From assembly GCA_030407085.1 (NCBI GenBank), contig CM059587.1:97831001-97895000 (forward strand): a DNA stretch of 64,000 nucleotides. Reading direction: 5' to 3'. Positions 48,801 to 54,516 of the stretch are shown here, one piece after another; position 1 is the stretch's first letter; each line of letters starts with the position of its first letter. This DNA is from Trichopria drosophilae. Taxonomy: Eukaryota > Arthropoda > Insecta > Hymenoptera > Diapriidae. Both the position numbers and the translations under genes were made by a program. The notes under the pieces are model-generated. The model searched no databases. It had not been told where the DNA came from and worked only from the letters and a program-made list of their open reading frames with translations.

Positions 48801-51035
48801 CAAAATTGATAATATTCGTTTTAATTTGATATAAGTTTTGCCATGTCGAGTTAAAATAGAAGACTGAAGCTGCGAAGATGTGCAATCTGTTAAAATATAC
48901 AAATTCTTACATATTTAGCCTCACTTTTCATGTAAATGCATCTTGACAGGAAAATTCTCAGACCGCAATTCATAGTCGCGTATCTCGTGATATACGTTGA
49001 ACGTGTTTCCCTAGAAAACGATGAAATATTCTCGGGTTAACCCTTCAACATTCCAATTGTTAATATTTCTTATACAATTTCCGCGCATTTCCTACAATTC
49101 ATTTGTAAGGTTAAAAAAATGGACGTAAATTGAAATAAAAATATTTTAAAATTGAATATTATTGTAATTTTTCATTGAAAAGCGTCTTTAAATAGAAGAT
49201 GTGGCATTGTCATTTTCATCTTAAAATGTACAAGAGAGAGACATCGAAGTATACAATTCTACATACGATTACCAGTTGAGCTTGACACATTTGAAAATTA
49301 TTTTCACAAAAGTGATTTTTTATGTGTGTGGGAAACTTGCTAACAGTGTATCTGAGAATAAAATGTAATTATTGTAATACTACAACAAAAATGTGATTCT
49401 ATGGATTTATATTCCAATCGATTCTTAAGAAATACTAACTAACAGAATAATTTGGGAATGTTAAATTCAGTTTATGATTCTTTGTATTCTTTTGCAACAA
49501 ATTTGATCTAATGTACACCAAAAATTCTAATTTACGGCTACTAAAAATTTTGATTTACTTCATAAGTTCAGTGCAGTCGAGTGTTATCTAAAACTATCCA
49601 CTATACATTCCAGTATTGTTCAGGACTGTCCAGAAAACATGATATGCCTCGCAGGCCAGAATTTTTAGATTTCTTTTTGAGGTTATATAATGAACATAAC
49701 CTTATGAGACTAAATGGGCTGCGGATATGGTTTCAGGGACCCCAAAAACATGACGGAAACGTGGACTTCCAAGCGCAAATTGTTCTGTATTTTAACTTTT
49801 TAAAGGTCCAATTATAGGATCTTTTAGGTTTCATGCGGTTATGTCAAAAACCTGACTAGATGAAATTAATTGGACTACGGATTCTAATGCAGCGATCGAA
49901 AAAACATATCACAAATACCCGGACCGCCAGATCTAGATTTTAGTTTTTTTTTGTTGGGCTATATAATTCACTCTTTCACTAAAGTGGCTGACACTCTATA
50001 AATGGTGAATTACCACTCTAAGAAATGAAGAGAGTAGAGATGATAAAAAATAAATCAATTAATGCATGAACATTATTTAGACATTCAACATTTATTAAAC
50101 ATTTGACGGTTTTTTACGAATTAATAAACTTCAGTTTAGTTTAATACGTTCATTTATATTCCATATTGAATAAATCATTTAGTAATAACATCTGTATGGT
50201 TGTGAGCATTAATTCAAAATTATACTGATGCATGAGATGAAATGGATCAATAAATAGTGTGTATAAAATAGATAAAGTAGTGACGCATTACAAAATTCCG
50301 ATGAACACGATAATAATATTAAATACAATAGTAAATATTATCCAATTAGTAAAATACTATTCTACATAATATGATACGATTTGAGTATAAATAAATTGGT
50401 TTAAGTTAATATTCTGGTGAACAAAGGAATTTATATAATTTTGATTGAAACGAGTGTATAAAAGCCCAGTTGCATAAATCAGAAGGACAAGAGCCTCATA
50501 ACTTCATGCCATGCACTCTATAATATCCTTAATAATTGTGAATGATAATTATTGCAAAAAAGAAAAAAATAAACATCCTCGAGAATTCGTTTTATATTAG
50601 TTCCACTTCATTATTAATTGCGCTTAATACAGCACTCAAAAATGCACTTAATCAAAGAAAATAACTCCAGATATTTTACGATTAATAATAAACAATACTT
50701 AAAATAATTTTGAACGATACATTCAATCTATAAATCGTAATGATATTATTACTGAACAAAATAAAATCAATATATTCACAAATATGAATTGATGTTGCCA
50801 AATATATTTTCATGTAAAATCATTATTGAATGTTTCTTCTACTAGTACTGACTAGTTGTCAATTAGTCATAAGCTCCTTTTCTTATATCAGTGTTATAAT
50901 TTTCTTTTATCTTTTCAGAATGTCAAAGCTTCAATGGACAATTCGTTATACAGCGAATTCCACAAAGGTATAGACACGAATGAGCTCGACGAGTTATCGA
51001 CGCAGGACTGGCTCCTTCGTTTTTTGTTCTTGTAA
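546..51035 (+). CDS. PCSK1: Prohormone convertase 1/3 (PCSK1-like), 12 visible exons, 5' end missing
   Basis: Calcium-dependent serine endoprotease of the subtilisin/kexin family. Family members cut prohormones and neuropeptide precursors after paired basic residues in the regulated secretory pathway. Join: 546-847, 8354-8500, 12242-12308, 17718-17989, 22717-22929, 26046-26146, 31550-31615, 33075-33227, 38032-38198, 43340-43473, 47169-47300, 50919-51035. All phases agree, giving 622 codons plus TAA. Residues counted from base 548: prodomain end 1-28, linker 29-88, catalytic domain from about 89 (Asp135 in LDDGLE, His176 in HGTRC, Asn277 in ASGNGG, Ser350 in GTSASAP), then the P domain and a short tail. 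The oxyanion residue is Asn, which excludes PC2 (Asp there). QDTR after WYL, the LPKLDL run and [11 protein letters not shown] favour PC1/3 over furin. Signal peptide and N-terminal prodomain exons lie upstream of the window. The class call is strong; the exact paralogue name rests on remembered family sequences. Confidence 0.9.
1481..1548. repeat. Duplicated TTAACCCTTA terminus, piggyBac-like
   Basis: GGCTATTTTAACCCTTA-type sequence occurs twice in tandem, about 27 bp apart. It is followed by CGACGCATGGGTCG and CGACCC, which can pair. TTAA followed by CCC and a nearby GGGTC/GACCC pair resembles piggyBac ends. No matching right end was found, so it may be a solo end or a fragment. Confidence 0.35.
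2440..3284 (-). pseudogene. Crypton-like tyrosine recombinase, broken
   Basis: Reading on the - strand, 3284 to 3035 gives [18 protein letters not shown], with the box I Arg of tyrosine recombinases, then FFLDYRNG. The frame resumes below 2753 with [14 protein letters not shown], the box [22 protein letters not shown], and the nucleophile Tyr in AEGYIENS. Breaks: a 266-bp insertion (2761-3026) between the two halves, an in-frame TAA just after HPDGW where relatives have Lys, Arg in place of the box II His (VRSFRR instead of GHSFRR), and no continuous frame upstream of 3284. The family name comes from remembered insect Crypton-type recombinases. It cannot make an active enzyme. Confidence 0.72.
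2761..3026. mobile_element. 266-bp insertion with 8-bp target duplication
   Basis: Flanked by ACAATCTA at 2753-2760 and 3027-3034. Removing the insert and one copy rejoins the recombinase reading frame. The ends share an inverted GGGAGCAAAATA, and further direct and inverted copies (one as GGGAACAAAATA) lie inside near 2817, 2862 and 2878. It also holds a GC-rich purine/pyrimidine block (2950-2985). An 8-bp duplication is typical of hAT and P superfamilies; I cannot choose between them. Confidence 0.7.
5367..5555. repeat. Degenerate short-period array (CCCGAA/AATAAAATGTCC-like)
   Basis: Successive lines of A-rich spacer and CCC, CCG or TCCGGA cores recur at about 18-22 bp. The array is diverged, with no exact unit. 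Confidence 0.35.
6483..6660. repeat. Array of about 18-bp GACATTTAAAAA units
   Basis: About nine diverged units of the form (c/a)GACATT(t/c)AAAAA follow one another at 17-19 bp. The array ends in GACATATGTC and an inverted unit (AAATGTC near 6680). It looks like a decayed minisatellite rather than part of a gene. Confidence 0.6.
7026..7298 (-). pseudogene. Penelope-like retroelement fragment
   Basis: The 90-codon frame contains [20 protein letters not shown] then YYKQMEYL and a DT..KINNNP segment. This matches the (R)ADKGNxTVxxxxxDYxxKMxxLLxDxxTYxxixxDPT region upstream of the reverse transcriptase core in Penelope-like elements, with Asn in place of the Asp of DKGN. No catalytic RT motifs are found on either side. 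It is a decayed fragment. Confidence 0.55.
8354..8500 (+). CDS. PCSK1: PC1/3 exon 2: catalytic Asp
   Basis: 49 codons, phase 0 at both ends, acceptor CCAG at 8350-8353 and donor gtgagt at 8501. It opens with QDTR, directly continuing WYL of the previous exon as in vertebrate PC1/3. It then carries the LPKLDL and GITGKGV segments and VLDDGLE, whose first Asp (residue 135) is the catalytic Asp. It ends in NNY. Confidence 0.92.
8501..12241. other. Intron after exon 2 (3.7 kb)
   Basis: AT-rich. TTAACCCTTTTCCTGCC at about 8974 resembles a piggyBac-type end but has no partner nearby. A 27-bp segment (TTTTTGTTCAATATTTTTAG core) is tandemly doubled at 12128-12180. Nothing else recognised. Confidence 0.5.
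12242..12308 (+). CDS. PCSK1: PC1/3 exon 3: calcium-site segment before catalytic His
   Basis: 22 codons plus one base, acceptor TTTTTCAG ending at 12241, donor gttagg at 12309 (weak consensus). It encodes [20 protein letters not shown] and two more residues. Convertases have a matching acidic stretch (DPFPRYD) just before the catalytic His. Translation past 12308 meets TAG at once, which supports the donor. Confidence 0.9.
14535..15230 (+). pseudogene. mariner transposase pseudogene
   Basis: In order, with frame changes: [28 protein letters not shown] followed by a stop; [18 protein letters not shown] and [28 protein letters not shown] (second catalytic Asp); YSLDLSSSD then a stop (third Asp region, SPDLAPSDY in active copies); [20 protein letters not shown] and IEMLEKH. 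These are the landmarks of mariner (DD34D) transposases. The stretch between the helix-turn-helix part and KQKQQR is deleted and several stops are present, so it is inactive. Confidence 0.88.
15274..15458. mobile_element. 185-bp TA-flanked short element with TGACGTCA
   Basis: Begins CAGTAGAG after TA (15272-15273) and ends ACTACTG before TA (15459-15460), so short inverted ends lie within a TA duplication, as in pogo/Tc1-type non-autonomous elements. Inside are GCCGCTTCTCCCAC, a GTGACGTCACAG palindrome and CCCTTCCTGAGGCC. A second, partial copy is at 60826-60981. Much more GC-rich than its surroundings. Confidence 0.7.
15567..17220. mobile_element. 1.65-kb foldback element, piggyBac-like TTAA duplication
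   Basis: Flanked by TTAA (15563-15566 and 17221-17224). The ends are CCCATTTCGTCCCAAA and TTTGGGACGAAATGGG, with arms of about 460 bp pairing almost throughout (for example 15640-15760 with 17030-17150). The middle contains a near-perfect tandem duplication with a 309-bp period. TTAA plus terminal CCC/GGG is the piggyBac signature. There is no transposase, so it would depend on enzymes from elsewhere. Confidence 0.88.
16131..16748. repeat. Two 309-bp tandem copies inside the foldback
   Basis: 16131-16439 and 16440-16748 appear identical for about 290 bp and diverge only in the A-rich end. Each copy is itself a hairpin: GATCGATTCTGAGAAC at its start pairs with GTTCTCAGAATCGATC near its end. 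Confidence 0.9.
17381..17574. repeat. 97-bp tandem repeat, two copies
   Basis: ACAAACATAGATTT at 17381 recurs as ACAAACATTGATTT at 17478. The shared block includes CTACTTTTGCGCTTACTAC, an inverted CTACTTTAGGTAGT and CATGTTTTTCGTGC. A handful of differences separate the copies. It lies about 140 bp before exon 4. Confidence 0.9.
17718..17989 (+). CDS. PCSK1: PC1/3 exon 4: catalytic His
   Basis: Begins after CTCCAG at 17712-17717 and ends before gtaagc at 17990. The one base from exon 3 plus GG makes a Gly codon, followed by [19 protein letters not shown] holds the catalytic His (176). Two upstream AGs (exon starts 17691 and 17694) are also in frame and would add 9 or 8 residues. I chose 17718 because it gives Asp-to-His 41 and His-to-Ser 174, the spacings of human PCSK1 (167, 208, 382). 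The exon also encodes [13 protein letters not shown], a typical convertase substrate-pocket segment. Confidence 0.85.
17990..22716. other. Intron after exon 4 (4.7 kb)
   Basis: AT-rich. It contains a short ACTCxxxGAGT-type palindromic patch (19555-19640) related to 25091-25320, and two copies of CGTGCATAA(A/T)(A/G)TATAAA about 42 bp apart near 20476-20535. Nothing else recognised. Confidence 0.5.
22717..22929 (+). CDS. PCSK1: PC1/3 exon 5: oxyanion-hole Asn
   Basis: 71 codons, phase 0 at both ends, acceptor TTATAG ending at 22716 and donor gtcagt at 22930. It encodes GRNGKGS then VWASGNGG. The Asn (residue 277) is the oxyanion-hole residue and is Asp in PC2, so PC2 is excluded. It continues through CDCDG-like CGCDGY, the TLATTYSSG loop and HDQMI. 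A 752-bp TA-flanked element starts only 34 bp past the exon end. Confidence 0.92.
22964..23715. mobile_element. 752-bp non-autonomous element, TA duplication
   Basis: TA on both sides (22962-22963 and 23716-23717). The ends are GGGGAAGAGGTTCGGTTATG and the reverse complement of GGGTAAGAGGTTCAGTTGTG. Subterminal copies of GGTTCGGTTGTGAACA recur at about 23040 and, inverted, at about 23341, 23671 and 23690. TA duplication suggests the Tc1/mariner superfamily. It encodes nothing. It starts 34 bp from the exon 5 donor. Confidence 0.82.
25091..25320. mobile_element. 230-bp foldback with AAAGAGTGAATATTCA motifs
   Basis: The left half from 25091 (AAATTTTATTTACTCTAAA) pairs with the right half ending 25320 (TTTAGAGAGTAAAATTT). 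The internal block TCTCGTGAAAGAGTGAATATT is repeated in inverted form on both sides. Related ACTCT/AGAGT fragments occur at 19555-19640 and 49965-50036. Confidence 0.7.
26046..26146 (+). CDS. PCSK1: PC1/3 exon 6: catalytic Ser
   Basis: 33 codons plus two bases, acceptor CCCAG at 26041-26045, donor gtacgg at 26147. It encodes ATTDLKNTC then [13 protein letters not shown], whose first Ser after GT (residue 350) is the nucleophile. The alternative donor at 26142 was not used, because only 26147 keeps the frame with exon 7 and restores an Asn before LTWRD as in relatives. Confidence 0.9.
26147..31549. other. Intron after exon 6 (5.4 kb)
   Basis: AT-rich. It contains two AAGGTCATTTCAAGG relics (about 28215 and 31098), CAT-rich low complexity (29690-29730 and 30960-31030), and two copies of AGTTYCGCTAAGAAATAAA about 237 bp apart (30278 and 30515) in a diverged repeat region 29880-30640. 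No coding sequence recognised. Confidence 0.5.
31550..31615 (+). CDS. PCSK1: PC1/3 exon 7: end of the catalytic fold
   Basis: 66 bp, acceptor GTCGCAG ending at 31549, donor gttaga at 31616. It encodes [20 protein letters not shown], nearly the same as the vertebrate LTWRDMQHLVVWTSEY segment. Entry and exit phases are equal, so skipping would keep the frame but remove 22 residues of the core. Confidence 0.9.
31616..33074. other. Intron after exon 7 (1.5 kb)
   Basis: No feature recognised apart from the splice sites. The frames that extend across exon 7 into this intron end without support. Confidence 0.5.
33075..33227 (+). CDS. PCSK1: PC1/3 exon 8: catalytic domain to P-domain junction
   Basis: 153 bp, acceptor TTTTTCAG ending at 33074, strong donor gtaagt at 33228. 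It encodes [23 protein letters not shown] and then the first P-domain Cys in FVCEIAS. All of these have direct counterparts in the vertebrate enzyme (NPGWKKNGAG, FGFGLLNAKALV). Confidence 0.92.
33269..35033. mobile_element. 1.77-kb foldback-type element with 8-bp candidate duplication
   Basis: GGTGTCTT lies at 33261-33268 and again at 35034-35041. The left end CCCAAGCAGCAA matches the inverted TTGCTGCTTGGG at 35018-35029; the right end carries about five extra bases. Inside, motifs of the type GGTCGAAA, TTTCGACC, GCCCTAATGG and AGGTAAATATTACC recur in both orientations. Internal ORFs are only translations of these repeats. The 8-bp duplication points to hAT- or P-like mobilisation. It begins 42 bp after exon 8. 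Confidence 0.6.
36743..36877. repeat. Hairpin with about 40-bp arms
   Basis: ATAAACATTTTTTTGTTC and following sequence to AAATAGTCG (36743-36783) pairs with CGACTATTTTTAAACAAAAA through AAAATGTTTAT (36838-36877), leaving a loop of about 55 bases. It may be a very short foldback element. The arms are low in complexity. Confidence 0.65.
38032..38198 (+). CDS. PCSK1: PC1/3 exon 9: P domain
   Basis: Acceptor CCCACAG ending at 38031, donor gtaaat at 38199, entry phase 2 and exit phase 1. It encodes the second P-domain Cys (DQCTG), [13 protein letters not shown] and [13 protein letters not shown]. The vertebrate P domain has RRGDL at the NRGSL position, so the RGD is absent here. Confidence 0.92.
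38637..38950. mobile_element. 314-bp foldback element
   Basis: The left end CATTGAGAACTCATCAGT pairs with the right end ACTGATGAGTTCTCAGTG. Pairing continues through about 145 bp per arm, including TTACTACTTGAAGTA, so nearly the whole element is a hairpin. No clear target duplication (TAGTCAA against TAGTTAC), so the superfamily is unknown. Confidence 0.78.
41323..41996. mobile_element. Possible 674-bp element between TTTAA repeats
   Basis: TTTAA at 41318-41322 and 41997-42001. The left end is GGGGGGAAAG and the right end CTTCCCCC in inverted orientation. The matching ends are short and G-rich, so chance is possible. The 100-codon ORF inside has no recognised domain. Confidence 0.35.
43340..43473 (+). 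CDS. PCSK1: PC1/3 exon 10: P domain
   Basis: Acceptor GTTTCAG ending at 43339, donor gtaaat at 43474. It encodes [20 protein letters not shown], matching the conserved FxxWxFMSVxxWGENPxGxW block of convertase P domains, and ends in FDK. Confidence 0.92.
44189..45207. mobile_element. 1.02-kb foldback element, TTAA duplication, related to 15567-17220
   Basis: TTAA at 44185-44188 and 45208-45211. The ends are CCCATTAACGCCCAAGAGGA and TCCTCTTGGGCGTTAATGGG, with arms of about 190 bp or more pairing (including GACATTAAAAACCAATTC and GATCGATCTTTCCGAATC). The middle shares AACAAAAAGTTCTTAGAAT and TTTTTATTCGAAAATGA with the foldback at 15567-17220, so the two are one family with different ends. Confidence 0.87.
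45625..45970. repeat. Diverged direct repeat, offset about 239 bp
   Basis: TTAAATTGTAGTATTTCC at 45624 and TAAAATTACAGTATTTCC at 45863 each begin a block of about 105 bp. Both blocks share AAAATTGGCA(A/G)TATCC, AATTTATT, TCAGAATTGAAAG and AAATTCAACATTT. Probably an old tandem duplication. Confidence 0.7.
46088..46581. mobile_element. Possible 494-bp element with GGTGACTGATTT ends
   Basis: GGTGACTGATTTTTAT at 46088 and the inverted ATAAAGAAATCAGTCACC ending 46580 match over about 17 bases with one gap. TA follows the right end (46582-46583). On the left a TA occurs only some 20 bases further out. The ends are good, the boundary is not. Confidence 0.4.
47169..47300 (+). CDS. PCSK1: PC1/3 exon 11: end of the P domain
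   Basis: 44 codons, phase 0 at both ends, acceptor GTCTCTAG ending at 47168, donor gtgagt at 47301. It encodes [20 protein letters not shown], the last P-domain strand (LILHGT is shared with vertebrates), then an acidic and basic hinge. Confidence 0.92.
47301..50918. other. Intron after exon 11 (3.6 kb)
   Basis: AT-rich; only an ACTCT/AGAGT palindromic fragment at 49965-50036 was recognised. Confidence 0.5.
50919..51035 (+). CDS. PCSK1: PC1/3 last coding exon: C-terminal tail
   Basis: 38 codons plus TAA (51033-51035), acceptor CTTTTCAG ending at 50918. The tail ends [15 protein letters not shown]. It is much shorter than the vertebrate C-terminal domain, but its hydrophobic-acidic end recalls the helical granule-sorting tail of PC1/3; this is inference. 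AAAG|GTATAG inside the exon and AG|GTACGT at 51063 in the trailer look like further donors, so other 3' ends are possible. Confidence 0.82.
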   Translation, partial: NVKASMDNSLYSEFHKGIDTNELDELSTQDWLLRFLFL

Positions 51036-51926
51036 AGTCAACTTCTTTCATGTAACGAGAAGGTACGTCATCGTTCGAATTGTGTAAAACTGAATTTTAA
51101 GCGCAAACAAAAAATTATATATATTGTCGTATAGTTTCATTAAATATCGAAAATACAGATATGACGTTACATTATTTTATATACCATTATATCACTGCCT
51201 ACAACCATCCTATTTTGATTGAAATGTCTTTTTAATTGGACAGTACATTTCTTAAGAATTTTAAAAAGTTCACCACGTAAGAATGTTCTTTTGAAATGCG
51301 ACTTATTTCCTTTTTTTGAAATTGTTTTCATTTTATTCTGTATTATAAACGAGCGTACACATTTCAGTCGTACTATACACTCGGAAAAGCCGCATGAATT
51401 TTCATGCAAGATATTCTCGATGGAGCTTTTCGCGGCTGAAGACGCTTCGCTATGCGCCGACGTTATTTTGTCCGGAGGACGAAACGCCGACTCGTTTCAC
51501 TGCGGAAAGTCGATTCAATCGCTTTCAAGACTTTCCTTTTGGTTTTCCCCCTATTTTCGAAGGTCAAAGCAGTGGAAAAATTCGTGAAAAGCTTCGATGT
51601 TGATTTCAATTTCCAACGGAACCGCATTATGCTTGTTCGAGTAAACATTTTTAAAGACCGACAACTTGAAAAGAAAACGCAGAAAAAGGAAATCCGTTAA
51701 TTGTTTCAGGGAGATAAAAATGTTTGCAACCAGCTCTTTGAAGGTTTGTAACTATTGTTCTCTTCTATACACAAATCAGAAAATAAAAAGAGACGAAAAA
51801 AATGGTGCCATTTTTTTGCTGGACAATATTGTCATCGATGTTCAATGAAAATATGTTTTGTTGTTGGAATCTTCTTTAGCTACGTGATGAGGTAGAAGTT
51901 TGCTTATCGTCCTCTATGTAATCGTA
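51036..51926 (+). other. Probable PC1/3 3' untranslated region
   Basis: Follows the stop codon. 51360-51640 is notably less AT-rich and opens several overlapping frames, none with a recognisable product. A strong donor-like AG|GTACGT lies at 51061-51068, and an AATAAA lies at about 51781. Transcript end not determined. Confidence 0.4.
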
Positions 51927-51928
51927 TA

Positions 51929-52605
51929 CAGGGTGATCCAAAAGTCCCGGAACAGCAAAATATCTCAGCGGGAGTGCATTTTCGAGGAAAATGTTTCAGA
52001 CAAAAGTTTCAGGATTTTTCCCTGGCTATTTAATGGCGATATTGAATTTGACCTTGAACATGACCTTGAAGGTTATTTCAAGGTCAAGTTAATTTTTTTA
52101 AATGGGAACCCCTATTTTTTTTCATGGATTCTGAAAGAGCGGGAAATTCTACGTCCGAGTATGATATGATCGATTTTTCCGGCAAGGTCATTTCAAGGTG
52201 AAACTTAAAACTCCCGTAACGGCGAAATATCTCAGAGGGTGTGCATTTCTTTGGAAATTGTTTCAGACAAAAGTTTAAGGATTTTTCCTGGGATATTTAA
52301 TGGTAGCACAGAATTTGACCTTGAACATGACCTTGAAGGTTATTTCAAGGTTAAGTTTGTTTTTTTTAATGGAAACTGCTATTTTTTTTCACGGATTCGG
52401 AGAGAGCACAAAATTTTACGTCCAAATATGCTATGGCCGTTTTTTTCGGCAATGTCATTTCAAGGCCAAACTTAAAACTCCCGGAACAGCGAATTAACTC
52501 AGCAAGAGGCACCATTGAATTTAACCTTGAAAATTACCTTGAGGCTTATTCTAAGCTCAAGACTATTTTTTTTTAATTGGGACCCCGTTTTATTTTCGTA
52601 ATGTT
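51929..52605 (+). repeat. Left terminal inverted repeat, tandem units
   Basis: Unit 1 starts AAAAGTCCCGGAACAGC (about 51940), unit 2 AAAACTCCCGTAACGGCG (about 52208), unit 3 AAAACTCCCGGAACAGCG (about 52476). Unit 3 lacks about 90 bp that the right arm has. TGACCTTGA or its complement occurs at 52049, 52061, 52078, 52316 and 52328. Confidence 0.9.
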
Positions 52606-52953
52606 TCCAGAGTTTCCAGAGTGCAATGCATTATCATTGTTCCCGGATAAAAATATACATTTTTTTTTACATCCGATATGTTTATAAATACCGTATGTAT
52701 GGGTAACATTTTTACATTGTTTCCAATGCTACCGCCGGCTTTAGCATTACCCAAGATGTACCGCGTGGAGGTAGCACGGTCGGGTTTACACCTCTTCGGG
52801 GTGCTTTGTTCAGGTGGTTCCCCTCGCCGTCACCTGTACGTGTGCGTGTGCGTGTGCGTGTGCGTGTGCGTGTGCGTGTGTGTGTGTGTGGGTGTCCCCA
52901 GACAGTTAAGGCAAGATGGGTATACTAAGATTTTGATGAAATTATGTATCTTA
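52606..52953. other. Spacer between the left inverted repeat and the transposase stop
   Basis: Includes a GC-rich block (52730-52835) and a GTGTGC microsatellite. No product recognised. Confidence 0.6.
52837..52892 (+). repeat. (GTGTGC)n microsatellite
   Basis: About seven GTGTGC units followed by a pure GT run, inside the transposon. Confidence 0.95.
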
Positions 52954-54036
52954 CTAAAGCTTATGCTCAAAGTGATTGCCATGAACTTCTTGGCAATATC
53001 TCAAGCGATTATAAAAAGTCGATACGACTTTTTTAATCATATCTGGTTCTATAGCCGCGATCTCATCCCGTATTCGTTGTTTTACTTCCTCAATATTCAC
53101 CGGTTTCGTTCGATACACTCTATCTTTGAGATAACCCCATAGAAAATAGTCAAGGGGCGTAAGATACGGAGATCTTGGTGGCCATTCTATTACACCCCTT
53201 CGACCTATCCACCGTTCTGCGAATACATCACTCAAATAATTGCGAACATCTGTTGCATAATGGGGTGCTGCACCATCTTGCTGAAACCAAGTCTGATCGA
53301 AATCCTCGCCTACAATAACCTGAATAGCAGGGATGATGTCGTCCCTCAACATATCGTGGTATTTTTGACCAGTAAGGGTACCCTCGATGAAGAAGGGCCC
53401 AACTACCACATTGTTTACAATACCTGCCCATACGTTTACTTTTTTAGGATATTGAGTAGAACGACTATCGACCATCCAATTAGGATTGGTTTCACTCCAA
53501 TAAGACATGTTATGTCTATTGATTGCCCCATTTAAGAAGAATGTAGCTTCATCAGAAAATACGATGCGATTCAAGAAACCGGCATCAGCATCTATTCGAT
53601 TCATCATTAATTCCGCAAACTGTAGGCGTCTATCAGGATCGTCTTCATTCAATTGTTGTACGAGTCTAACTTTGTATGGGTGAAATTTGAAGTTTTTAGT
53701 TAAGATCCGTTGTACTGTACCGTAACATAAGTCGTGCTGCTGTTTAACTTTCCTGATGGAAGTATGAGGATCTTCCGTTATTGACAGCGCGACATTCAAC
53801 TCATTTTCTTCAGTTGATGCTGTTACTGGACGACCTGCTCTTGGGAGATCCTTCACAGTACCGTGAACTTCAAAACGATTTATTGTTCTGCTAACAGTAG
53901 ATTTAGAAATCGGTTCTCGTCCCTCTCTAAATGATGCGTTAAATAAGGTTCGCACATTCTCTAAAGATCGCTGGTTATCACCCCAGCCTCTCATCATGAG
54001 AATGGTTATTCTTTCTCGTTCACTTAGCGCAGCCAT
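52954..54036 (-). CDS. DD41D mariner-superfamily transposase, intact
   Basis: 360 residues from ATG at 54036 to the stop at 52954. N-terminal helix-turn-helix region with ISKSTVSRTINRFEVHGTVK and LPRAGRP (about 42-69), a second HTH with TSIRKVKQQHDLCYGTVQ (about 92-110). Catalytic residues: Asp in VFSDEATFFLNG (about 161), Asp in WFQQDGAAPHY (about 255), Asp in LTPLDYFLWG (about 297). The last two are separated by 41 residues, hence DD41D. YWSETNPNW and KVNVWAGI are typical of this branch. No stop or frameshift is seen, so the protein may be functional. It cuts and pastes the element at TA sites. It sits between long inverted repeats and runs opposite to PC1/3. Confidence 0.93.
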   Translation of the reverse strand: MAALSERERITILMMRGWGDNQRSLENVRTLFNASFREGREPISKSTVSRTINRFEVHGTVKDLPRAGRPVTASTEENELNVALSITEDPHTSIRKVKQQHDLCYGTVQRILTKNFKFHPYKVRLVQQLNEDDPDRRLQFAELMMNRIDADAGFLNRIVFSDEATFFLNGAINRHNMSYWSETNPNWMVDSRSTQYPKKVNVWAGIVNNVVVGPFFIEGTLTGQKYHDMLRDDIIPAIQVIVGEDFDQTWFQQDGAAPHYATDVRNYLSDVFAERWIGRRGVIEWPPRSPYLTPLDYFLWGYLKDRVYRTKPVNIEEVKQRIRDEIAAIEPDMIKKVVSTFYNRLRYCQEVHGNHFEHKL

Positions 54037-54329
54037 TGCTCTTTGTACGAAATATACGTATGTATTTTGTTACTGAAATGATGCTTAATACGTTTAGATA
54101 GGAAAGGCGTTTAGATAGGAAATCCATGTATCTCACAAAACGATAAAGTTAAGACCAAAATGTAACCTTATAAGACTGTACACGTATGTATAAATTCAAT
54201 GTGAATGTATGTTGTTTATTTACTTCGCTGGTGACTCGTGCTCTCTGTCGCTGTTCGCGCGCCCAAGTTCACTTTGCACAAGTGTTGCGTAAGATGTATG
54301 TAAACACTTTTTTTAAACAGTTTATTATT

Positions 54330-54500
54330 CTATTTACAAAATTAGAGGACAAGCGAGGGACAGGAACTGATTCCTAAATCGACTTTTGGCAGAACAATAA
54401 ATTGTTTCGAAGTTTACGGCACTGTAAAGGATCTCCCTAGAGCAGATCGTCCAGTAATAGCATCGACTGAACAAAATGAATTTAACCACTCTCAATACCG
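54330..54500 (+). pseudogene. Inverted relic of the transposase N-terminus
   Basis: On the + strand, opposite to the intact transposase. It reads PKSTFGRTINCFEVYGTVKD then LPRADRPVIASTEQNEFN, matching SKSTVSRTINRFEVHGTVKD and LPRAGRPVTASTEENELN of the intact copy. A frameshift occurs at the left side. It lies between the transposase start and the right inverted repeat, so part of an older, diverged copy has been captured head-to-head. Confidence 0.85.
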
Positions 54501-54516
54501 GAAGATCCTCATAACT

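Noticed and set aside
51219..51700. Cluster of overlapping ORFs (up to 122 codons) after the PC1/3 stop
   Set aside because: Several frames are open at once because the stretch is less AT-rich. No domain or splice support; more likely 3' untranslated sequence.
51900..52475. ORFs of 65-91 codons in the DD41D ends, repeated at 54618-55251
   Set aside because: They mirror the inverted repeats and recur only because the repeats do.
52678..53142. 154-codon + strand ORF containing a Cys-Val repeat
   Set aside because: It is a translation of the GTGTGC microsatellite running into the antisense of the transposase.
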